Assembly (NCBI GenBank): GCA_027482245.1
Contig: JAIXWG010000061.1
Location: forward strand, 248,001 to 312,000
DNA: 64,000 nucleotides
Origin: Acetobacteraceae bacterium
Lineage (GTDB): Bacteria; Pseudomonadota; Alphaproteobacteria; Acetobacterales; Acetobacteraceae
Reading direction: 5' to 3'
The notes beneath the pieces are model-generated. The model worked only from the letters and a program-made list of their open reading frames with translations, did not search any database and was not told where the DNA came from. A program made the translations under genes and the position numbers. Shown here one piece after another: positions 19,865 to 26,568 of the stretch; positions within the stretch are counted from its first letter, which is position 1; each line of letters opens with the position of its first letter.

Positions 19865-21384
19865 GGCCGCGCAAGCCGCGGCTGCGCACCGTGCTGCTGG
19901 CGGCGAACCTGCTGCTGCTGGTGCTGCCGCTCGGCGGGCTGTGGCTGCTGCGGCTGTACGAGAGCGCGCTGGTCCGCCAGACGGAGACGGAGCTGGTCGC
20001 GCAGGCCGCGGTGATCGGCGCAGCCTATGAGGCCGCCTGGCATGGCGGCGCGCCACCCCCGCCCGGCGCGGGCTGGGCGCCGCGTTCCGCGGTGCTGGAC
20101 CTGGCGCGGCATGCGGTGCTGCCGCCGGCGCCGGACGCGCCGGCCCCGGACCGCCCCGCCGATCCGCGCGCCATGGCCGTGGGGACGGCGCTGATGCCCG
20201 TGCTGGCGGCGGCGCAGCGCATCACCCTGGCAGGCATGCGGATCACGGATGCGGCCGGCATCGTCGTCGCCTCCTCCGGCGGGGAGATGGGGCGGTCGCT
20301 GGCGGAGCGGGCGGAGGTGGCGGCGGCGCTGGCCGGGCGGCCGGCGGCGGTGCTGCGGGACCGGCCGCCGCAGCCCGGCGTCGGATCGGCCTCCATCAGC
20401 CGCGCGGCGCCCTTCCGGGTGTTCGTGGCGCATCCGGTGATGGAGGGCGCGGAGGTCATCGGCGTGGTGGTGCTGTCCCGCACGCCGGCCAGCATCGACC
20501 AGGCGCTGTACGGCAAGCGGTGGGAGATGGCGGGCCTGGCGGCGGCGCTGCTGCTGGCCGCCGGCGGGCTGGCGCTGGTCATCGCCTATACCGTCAGCCG
20601 TCCGATCGAGGCCGTGGCCGCGCAGGCCCGCGCGGTGGCCGAAGGCGCGCGGGCCACCGCCCTGCCCCGCACCCGCGGCGCCGCGGTGCGGGAGGCGGAT
20701 GAGATGTGGGCCGCCATCCAGTCGCTCGCCGCCACGCTGGAATACCGCGCCGACTACATCGGCGCCTTCGCGGCGGAGATGAGCCACGAATTCAAGACGC
20801 CGCTGGCCGGCATCCGCGGCGCGCTGGAACTGCTGGCCGACCACGCCGCCGACATGACGGAGGCGGAGCGCGCGACCTTCCTGGCGCAGGCGGCGTCCGA
20901 TGCCGCGCGGCTCGACCGGCTGGTGCGGCGCCTGCTGGAACTGGCGCGGGCGGAGGCACCGCTGCCGCGCGGCGAGGAAGCCTGCGACGTGGCCGCCGTG
21001 ATCCACGCCCTGCCCATGCCCGTGCCGGTGGTGCTGGAGGGCGGAGCGCTGCGCGCGGCGATCGGGGCGGACCGGCTCGGCACGGTGATCCGCAACCTCG
21101 CCGACAACATCGCGCTGCATGCCGGGCCGGGTGCCACGGGGCGCATCGCCTGGCGGGCGTCCGGCGGGCGGGTGGTGATCGATGTCAGCGACGACGGGCG
21201 CGGCATCTCCCCGGGCAATGCGCCGCGGATCTTCGGCCGGTTCTTCACGACGGCGCGGGACGCCGGGGGCACGGGGCTCGGCCTGTCCATTGCGCGGAGC
21301 CACCTGGCGGCGGCTGGCGGGACGATCGAGCTGGTGCCGGCCGCGCGCGGCGCGCATTTCCGGCTGGACCTTCCCATCGCATGA
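19861..21384 (+). CDS. creC: Sensor histidine kinase, CreC-like
   Basis: A 507-residue kinase with TM1 (about 9-28), a 190-residue periplasmic sensor, TM2 (about 222-245) and a HAMP linker. The HisKA H-box is 'AAEMSHEFKTPLAGIRGALE'; the ATPase has 'NLADNIALHAG', 'DDGRGISPG' and 'GTGLGLSIARSHL'. It should phosphorylate the coupled regulator and control creD. Assignment as CreC comes from the creD neighbour and the domain order. The short TM-loop-TM plan is like other envelope-stress sensors. Confidence 0.85.
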   Translation: MRPRKPRLRTVLLAANLLLLVLPLGGLWLLRLYESALVRQTETELVAQAAVIGAAYEAAWHGGAPPPPGAGWAPRSAVLDLARHAVLPPAPDAPAPDRPADPRAMAVGTALMPVLAAAQRITLAGMRITDAAGIVVASSGGEMGRSLAERAEVAAALAGRPAAVLRDRPPQPGVGSASISRAAPFRVFVAHPVMEGAEVIGVVVLSRTPASIDQALYGKRWEMAGLAAALLLAAGGLALVIAYTVSRPIEAVAAQARAVAEGARATALPRTRGAAVREADEMWAAIQSLAATLEYRADYIGAFAAEMSHEFKTPLAGIRGALELLADHAADMTEAERATFLAQAASDAARLDRLVRRLLELARAEAPLPRGEEACDVAAVIHALPMPVPVVLEGGALRAAIGADRLGTVIRNLADNIALHAGPGATGRIAWRASGGRVVIDVSDDGRGISPGNAPRIFGRFFTTARDAGGTGLGLSIARSHLAAAGGTIELVPAARGAHFRLDLPIA

Positions 21385-21483
21385 CCCCGGTGCCCGGGGT
21401 TTGGCTGCCATGCCCGGATTTGAGGCGACATTTCGCCTCCGGCACCCCATAGAGGGTGGGACACATCAGCCGGAGGGCCGCCC

Positions 21484-21630
21484 ATGCGCAAGCCGAACTA
21501 CGATTTCGAGAGGTCCCAGCGCGAGAAGGCCAAGGAAGCCAAGGCGCAGGAGAAGCTGGCAAAGAAGCAGGCCGCCAAGGAGGCCGAGCAGAAGGCCAAG
21601 AACCCCGAGGGCGAGCCCGAGCAGGGCTGA
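21484..21630 (+). CDS. Small highly charged protein (48 aa)
   Basis: An ATG-started 48-residue protein, 'MRKPNYDFERSQREKAKEA' followed by Lys/Ala/Glu-rich repeats and a Gly/Glu tail. Such short Arg/Lys/Ala coiled-coil proteins beginning 'RKPNYDFE' are seen as conserved hypotheticals in many alphaproteobacteria; function unknown. A GGAGGG ribosome-binding site lies just upstream. The codon use is consistent with coding and the reading frame is clean. Confidence 0.7.
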   Translation: MRKPNYDFERSQREKAKEAKAQEKLAKKQAAKEAEQKAKNPEGEPEQG

Positions 21631-21682
21631 ACGGCCGAGGCCGGCAGCGCTGGCCCGCATCGCGGCGGCCAGCGCGACGCCC

Positions 21683-22084
21683 TCAGCGGACGGGCGCTGC
21701 GGGTGACGCGGGGCGCGGCGGCTGCTGCGCCGGGCCGACGACCTGGACCATCTGGGTGGGATGGACGCAGCTCAGCGATCCGATGGTGTTCGGCCCGTAA
21801 TGCACATAGGGCTGGTTCGCGGATTGCGGCGGCAGCAGCGGCGCCGACATCGGGATGTACAGGAAGCACACCGTCCCATCGATCGGGTCGCGCCAGCGCT
21901 GGACCACCGTATCGCGCAGCGGCCCCCGGTAGACCCGTTCCAGCAGCATCGTCGGGAAACTGTCCCAGTTCGGCGTCGCCTGCTGCTGCGGCTGCCCCTG
22001 GCCGGAGGCGCGCAGCGGAACGGCCAGCAGCAGGGCGGCAATCGCCGGCGCCAGCAGCGCGCGCGCGGAGCGGACCTTCATCAC
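21683..22084 (-). CDS. Secreted protein of unknown function next to the adhesin
   Basis: A 133-residue protein with a signal peptide (about 1-28, cleaving after 'ASG'), then a small domain containing 'WDSFPTMLLERVYRGPLRDTVVQRWRDP', 'CFLYIP' and 'GPNTIGSLSCVH'; two Cys could form a disulfide. The Pro/Ala tail is low complexity. It starts by a GTG/ATG pair (22084/22081) overlapping the adhesin stop, so it is translationally coupled to it and may be an adhesin accessory, but I do not recognise a family. Confidence 0.75.
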   Translation of the reverse strand: MMKVRSARALLAPAIAALLLAVPLRASGQGQPQQQATPNWDSFPTMLLERVYRGPLRDTVVQRWRDPIDGTVCFLYIPMSAPLLPPQSANQPYVHYGPNTIGSLSCVHPTQMVQVVGPAQQPPRPASPAAPVR

Positions 22085-24525
22085 GGCAGTTCCATGCTGA
22101 TGCCGACCCGCGCGACCAGGTCGTCCCGGAAGCCGGTGCCGAGGCCGGCATTGTGCATGACGGGATGGGCGACCGGCAGCCGGTAGCTCATCGCCACGCC
22201 GATCCCCGACTCACCCCGATAGGTGGCGCCATTCGCCGCCACGGTGATCTTCCCGGGCGCCGATGGCATCGGCGCCGCGGGCATCGCCGCGACCGCGGCA
22301 ATGCCGGCCCTCGCCTGGCGGCGGTCGCGGTCCATGGTCTCGCTCAGGCCGCGCTGGGCGGCCTGCATCTGGCCGAGATTGACCGCATCGGTGGGCGCGA
22401 CGCCCGGCGCGACATTGGTGATGCGGCGCTCCGCCCCCGGCGCGCCGACCGAGACAGTGTTGGGGGCGGAGGCGATGGAGCCGGCGCCGAGCGCCACGCT
22501 GTTGGCGAAGGTGGCGATCGCGCCGGGGCCGATGGCAGTGGAGAGGAGGCCGGTCGCCTGCGCGTCGCTGCCGAAGGCGGCGCCGCCCTGGCTGGCGCGG
22601 GCATTGCTGCCGAAGGCCGCCGAACCCGTGCCGCCGGCCTGCGCCCCGCTGCCGAGGGCGATGGAACCCGTGCCGCTCGCCTGGGCCAGCATGCCGATCG
22701 CGACGGACTGGTCGCCGCTCGACCTGGCCTGGTCGCCGCCCGCGAAGCTGCTCACGCCCCCGGCGGTCGCCGCCACGCCGATGGCGGTGGACCGGCTGCC
22801 ATCGGCGGAGGCGCCGAGGCCGGTGGCGTATTCGCTGGTGGTAGGCGCCGGCGCCGCCGCGGCCAGCAGGAACTGCACGTCGCCGATCGTCGCGGCGTTG
22901 GAGGAGTTGCCGAAGCCGGAGCGGAGGTTGGTGAGGGCGGTGTTCTGCATGTTCAGCCCGCCCGCCACCGTCAGCCCGCCGGCGATGGAGGCACCGCCCG
23001 TGACGGTCAGCCCATTGGCGACCGTCGCGCCGCCATTCATCGTCGTCGCGCCCGTCATGGTCGAGGTGCCGGTCACGGCCAGGTTGCCGCCGACCGAGGC
23101 ATTGCCCGTGACGCTGGACGCGCCGTTGACCGTCAGGCTGGTCGTCGTGGCGGGCGTCCCGGCCGCGCCGATCGTCGTCGCGCCGGTCAGCGTCGTCGCG
23201 CCGGTCACACCGAGCGTCCCGCCGACCGTCGCATTGCCGGTGACGGCCGAGCCGCCATTCACCGTGAGGTTGGTGGTGGTCGCCGAGGCGCCGGCCGCGC
23301 CGATCGTCGTCGCGCCGGTCAGCGTCGAGGTGCCGCCGACCGAGGCATTGCCGGTGACGCTGGAGGCACCGTTCACCGTCAGGTTCGTGGTGCTCGCCGA
23401 GGCGCCGGAAGCGCCGACCGTCGTCGCGCCGGTCAGCGTCGACGTGCCGCCGACCGAGGCATTGCCGGTGACGCTGGAGGCACCGTTCACCGTCAGGTTC
23501 GTCGTGGTCGCCGAGGCGCCGGAAGCGCCGATCGTCGTCGCACCCGTCAGCGTCGAGGTGCCGCCGACCGAGGCATTGCCGGTGACGCTGGAAGCCCCGT
23601 TCACCGTCAGGTTCGTGGTGCTCGCCGAGGCGCCCGATGCGCCGACGGTCGTCGCACCCGTAACGCCGAGCGTCCCCCCCACGGATGCGTTGCCCGTAAC
23701 GCTGGAGGCACCGTTCACCGTGAGGTTGGTGGTCGTCGCCGAGGCGCCGGAGGCGCCCACCGTTGCCGCGCCCGTCACGCCGAGCGTGCCACCGACCGAG
23801 GCGTTGCCCGTGACGCTGGTCGCACCATTCACCGTCAGGTTGGTGGTGCTGGCCGAGGCGCCGGAAGCGCCGACCGTCGTCGCGCCCGTGAGCGTCGAGG
23901 TGCCGCCGACCGAGGCGTTGCCCGAGACACTCGATCCGCCATTCACCGTCAGGCTCGTGGTGGTCGCCGCGGTGCCGGCCCCGCCGACCGTCGTCTCGCC
24001 GGCCAGGGTGGAGGCTCCGGTCACGCCGAACGTGCCGCCGACGGTGGCATTACCGGTAACGCTCGACGCGCCGTTGACGGTGAGGCGGTTGGTGGTGGCC
24101 CCGGTGCCGGGGGCGCCGGCCGTAACGCGGCCTTCCGTCGAGACGGTGCCGCCGATGAAGGTCGTGTTGCCCGTCACGCTCATGCCGCCGGACTGGACGA
24201 TCAGGCCGCTGGCCACGGTGGTGGAGCCGTTCAGTTGCGTCGTGCCGGTGACGGACAGGCCGTTGCCAAAGCTGCCCTGGTTTGCCGCCACGGTATCGGT
24301 GGTGAGCCCGCCCGTGACCGACAGGCCATTGGCGACAACCGCGCCGCCATTCATGGTCGTCACGCCCTGGACGAGCAGGTAGGACTTGACCTCGACGCTG
24401 CCGCCGAAGGTGCTGTCGGCGGCGATGGCAGGGCTCAGCCCCGTCCCGAAGGCCGCCAGCGCGGCCAGTCCCGATGGCAGAAGCGAGGGCCTCGCGCTGG
24501 TGACGATGGGTTTTGCAGGCTTCAC
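22081..24525 (-). CDS. YadA-like trimeric autotransporter adhesin with 38-residue repeats
   Basis: An 814-residue protein. Residues 1-36 form a long signal sequence ending 'SPAIAA'. A passenger rich in Gly/Thr/Ser/Val follows: about 8 units around the sequence 'TTNLTVNGASSVTGNASVGG', then a left-handed-roll head ('STAIGVAATAGG', 'QSVAIGMLAQAS', 'NSVALGAGSIAS'), a neck 'ITNVAPGVAPTDAVNLGQM', a coiled coil and a four-strand YadA anchor ending 'DLVARVGISMELP'. It should trimerise in the outer membrane and mediate attachment. The GTG at 24525 follows GGGGAGAG. It is unusual in having its repeats as perfect DNA-level copies. Confidence 0.93.
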   Translation of the reverse strand: MKPAKPIVTSARPSLLPSGLAALAAFGTGLSPAIAADSTFGGSVEVKSYLLVQGVTTMNGGAVVANGLSVTGGLTTDTVAANQGSFGNGLSVTGTTQLNGSTTVASGLIVQSGGMSVTGNTTFIGGTVSTEGRVTAGAPGTGATTNRLTVNGASSVTGNATVGGTFGVTGASTLAGETTVGGAGTAATTTSLTVNGGSSVSGNASVGGTSTLTGATTVGASGASASTTNLTVNGATSVTGNASVGGTLGVTGAATVGASGASATTTNLTVNGASSVTGNASVGGTLGVTGATTVGASGASASTTNLTVNGASSVTGNASVGGTSTLTGATTIGASGASATTTNLTVNGASSVTGNASVGGTSTLTGATTVGASGASASTTNLTVNGASSVTGNASVGGTSTLTGATTIGAAGASATTTNLTVNGGSAVTGNATVGGTLGVTGATTLTGATTIGAAGTPATTTSLTVNGASSVTGNASVGGNLAVTGTSTMTGATTMNGGATVANGLTVTGGASIAGGLTVAGGLNMQNTALTNLRSGFGNSSNAATIGDVQFLLAAAAPAPTTSEYATGLGASADGSRSTAIGVAATAGGVSSFAGGDQARSSGDQSVAIGMLAQASGTGSIALGSGAQAGGTGSAAFGSNARASQGGAAFGSDAQATGLLSTAIGPGAIATFANSVALGAGSIASAPNTVSVGAPGAERRITNVAPGVAPTDAVNLGQMQAAQRGLSETMDRDRRQARAGIAAVAAMPAAPMPSAPGKITVAANGATYRGESGIGVAMSYRLPVAHPVMHNAGLGTGFRDDLVARVGISMELP
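23090..24110. repeat. Tandem repeats in the adhesin passenger, exact 114-bp spacing
   Basis: The conserved ACCGTSAGG core of each unit occurs at 23129, 23261, 23375, 23489, 23603, 23717, 23831, 23945 and 24077. The six inner spacings are exactly 114 bases (38 codons); the two flanking spacings are 132 (44 codons). Units differ mainly in a 'TSTLTG' versus 'TLGVTG' segment, pointing to a duplication series with later swapping. Confidence 0.93.
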
Positions 24526-24761
24526 GACGCTCTCCCCGGCGGCGGCGCCGCCCCGGGGATGGGGACCGGCACAACGACAGGGCACCCGTGGCTTTTCCGC
24601 CCTCGCACCCTTCCGTTAACGACATAGTGATGATCGCGCAGCGAAGAGGCAAGCAGGGACGCAGATGCTGGTTCGCGGCGTCGATCAGCCCGTCGGGGCG
24701 TGCCGGGGGATCGAAAGGGGGCGGTGCCGTAGCAAGGCCGGGAGGCGGCGCCGGCGGTTCA

Positions 24762-24837
24762 TGGTGAGCCCGGTGGGACTCGAACCCACGACCCCATGAT
24801 TAAAAGTCACGTGCTCTACCGGCTGAGCTACGGGCTC
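24762..24837 (-). tRNA. tRNA-Lys (anticodon TTT)
   Basis: A full cloverleaf reads on the minus strand: acceptor GAGCCCG pairs with CGGGCTC, the D-arm is GCTCAGCCGGTAGAGC, the anticodon loop is CTTTTAA, and the T-arm has GGTTCGAGTCC. The discriminator is A and CCA is encoded. Confidence 0.97.
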
Positions 24838-24878
24838 ATGCATCGCGCGGCCCCGGATGGGACCGCGCGAGGGGCGTG

Positions 24879-25418
24879 TTAGGCGTCGGCGGCCGGGGTG
24901 CTGTCAACCCCACCGGCAGCGGCATCGGCCGCGGGGGCCGCGGCGCCGATGCGGGCGGCCTTGATGCGATCGGGCTCACGGACCATGCCGTTCGGGCCCT
25001 GGCCGCGCTTGATCTTGTCCACCACGTCCATGCCTTCGACTACCTTGCCCCAGATGGTGTACTGGCCGTCCAGGCTCGGCGCCGGGGCGAACATGATGAA
25101 GAACTGGCTGTTGGCGCTGTTCGGATTGTTGGTGCGCGCCATGCCGCAGGTGCCGCGCAGGAACTTGGCCTTGCCGGGCGGGCTGAATTCGGCCGGAAGG
25201 TCCGGGTGGCTGCTGCCGCCGGTGCCGGTGCCGGTCGGGTCGCCGCCCTGGGCCATGAAGCCCTCGATCACGCGGTGGAAGGGCGTGTTGTCGTAGAAGC
25301 CTTCCGCCGCCAGCGCCTTGATGCGCTCGACATGCTGGGGCGCCAGGTCGGGCAGCAGTTCGATGACGACGTTGCCGTCCTTCAGTTCCAGGGTCAGCGT
25401 GTTCTCGGGGGCGCTCAT
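24879..25418 (-). CDS. Peptidyl-prolyl cis-trans isomerase (cyclophilin), cytoplasmic
   Basis: A 179-residue cyclophilin: 'DNTPFHRVIEGFMAQGGDPTGTG' holds the catalytic Arg, 'GTCGMARTNNPNSANSQFFIMF' the active-site loop, and 'LDGQYTIWGKVVEGMDVVD' the terminal strand. There is no signal peptide, so it acts on cytoplasmic protein folding. It is a tandem paralogue of the exported copy at 25463-26050. The Ala-rich C-terminal tail (about 155-179) is not part of the fold. Confidence 0.95.
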   Translation of the reverse strand: MSAPENTLTLELKDGNVVIELLPDLAPQHVERIKALAAEGFYDNTPFHRVIEGFMAQGGDPTGTGTGGSSHPDLPAEFSPPGKAKFLRGTCGMARTNNPNSANSQFFIMFAPAPSLDGQYTIWGKVVEGMDVVDKIKRGQGPNGMVREPDRIKAARIGAAAPAADAAAGGVDSTPAADA

Positions 25419-25462
25419 GGGCCGGGATCTCCGATGGGGGAAAGGGGGCGCGTCAGCCTTGG

Positions 25463-26050
25463 TCAGCGGACATCGGCGGCGACGCGCATGGTCCGGATGC
25501 GATCGGGCGGGTTGGGCACCTGGCCGGACTGGCCGACGCCGCGCTTGATCTTGTCCACGGCCTCCATGCCCGACACGACGCGGCCCCAGATGGTGTACTG
25601 GCCATCCAGGAAGGAGCCCGGCGCGAACATGATGAAGAACTGGCTGTTCGCCGTGTTCGGGTCGCTGGTGCGGGCCATGCCGCAGGTGCCGCGCAGGAAG
25701 CGGGCGCGGCTCGGCGGGCTGAATTCCGCCGCCAGGTTCGGCAGCGGGCTGCCGCCGGTGCCGGTGCCGGTCGGGTCGCCGCCCTGGGCCATGAAGCCCT
25801 CGATCACGCGGTGGAAGGGGGTGTTGTCGTAGAAGTTGCTGCGCGTCAGCGCCTTGATGCGCTCGACATGGCGCGGCGCCAGTTCCGGCTGCAGCTGGAT
25901 GGTCACGCGGCCATCCTTCAGCTCCATGAACAGCGTGTTCTCGGGATCCGTGGCCTGCGCGGCCGCATCCTTCGGCAGGATCAGCGCGGGCGCGGCCACC
26001 AGGCCGGCGGCGGCGGCCAGCGCCTGGCGACGGGTCGGAACGAAGGTCAT
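25463..26050 (-). CDS. Peptidyl-prolyl cis-trans isomerase (cyclophilin), exported
   Basis: A 195-residue cyclophilin with a signal sequence (about 1-31, with an RR pair at 7-8), followed by the same catalytic core as the gene downstream ('DNTPFHRVIEGFMAQGGDP', 'GTCGMARTSDPNTANSQFF'). It should fold proteins in the periplasm. Its ATG overlaps the coaD stop, so it is co-translated with coaD. The two cyclophilins share long near-identical DNA blocks, indicating tandem duplication and relocation of one product. Confidence 0.95.
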   Translation of the reverse strand: MTFVPTRRQALAAAAGLVAAPALILPKDAAAQATDPENTLFMELKDGRVTIQLQPELAPRHVERIKALTRSNFYDNTPFHRVIEGFMAQGGDPTGTGTGGSPLPNLAAEFSPPSRARFLRGTCGMARTSDPNTANSQFFIMFAPGSFLDGQYTIWGRVVSGMEAVDKIKRGVGQSGQVPNPPDRIRTMRVAADVR

Positions 26051-26568
26051 TCGGCAGCTTCCTTGCGGCTGCGCACGCGAACCAGCGTGCGGTCGAGCGT
26101 CAGCGGCGGCACGAAGGACGACACGTCGCCGCCCAGCGTCGCCACTTCCTTCACGAAGCGGGAGGAGATGAACTGGTTCGTCTCACTCGCCATGAGGAAC
26201 ACGGTCTCAACGTCCGGCGCCAAACGGTGGTTCATTCCCGCCATTTGGAATTCATAGTCGAAGTCGGAGACGGCGCGCAGCCCCCGGATGATCATCCGCG
26301 CCCCGTATTGCCGGGCGAAATCGACCAGCAGCCCGGTGAAGGGCACGACCTGCACCTCCGACCCCGCCTGGGCCGCGATCTTGTCCGTCTCCGCCTTCAC
26401 CAGCTCCACCCGTTCGTCGAGCGGGAAGAGCGGGCCCTTGCCGGCATTGATGGCGACGCCGACGACCAGCCGGTCCACCAGCCGCGCCGCGCGGGCGATG
26501 ACGTCGAGGTGCCCGTTCGTCACCGGGTCGAAGGTGCCGGGATAGATCCCGACGCGCGGTTCATGCAT
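26047..26568 (-). CDS. coaD: Pantetheine-phosphate adenylyltransferase
   Basis: The 173-residue enzyme makes dephospho-CoA from 4'-phosphopantetheine and ATP. It has 'GIYPGTFDPVTNGHLDVI' with the T/HxGH nucleotide motif, 'IIRGLRAVSDFDYEFQMAGMN' and 'SSRFVKEVATLGGDVS'. The ATG at 26568 overlaps the gyrA stop by 8 bases; an upstream start would lie inside gyrA and add a poorly conserved leader. Confidence 0.97.
   Translation of the reverse strand: MHEPRVGIYPGTFDPVTNGHLDVIARAARLVDRLVVGVAINAGKGPLFPLDERVELVKAETDKIAAQAGSEVQVVPFTGLLVDFARQYGARMIIRGLRAVSDFDYEFQMAGMNHRLAPDVETVFLMASETNQFISSRFVKEVATLGGDVSSFVPPLTLDRTLVRVRSRKEAAE

Noticed and set aside
23090..24110. CRISPR array
   Set aside because: Unit length is 114 bases with coding, frame-preserving variation and no unique spacers; it is a protein repeat.
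21703..24627. 974-residue open frame on the plus strand opposite the adhesin
   Set aside because: Composed of low-complexity Arg/Gly/Ala repeats produced by the adhesin repeats in another frame; no start context or conserved motif.
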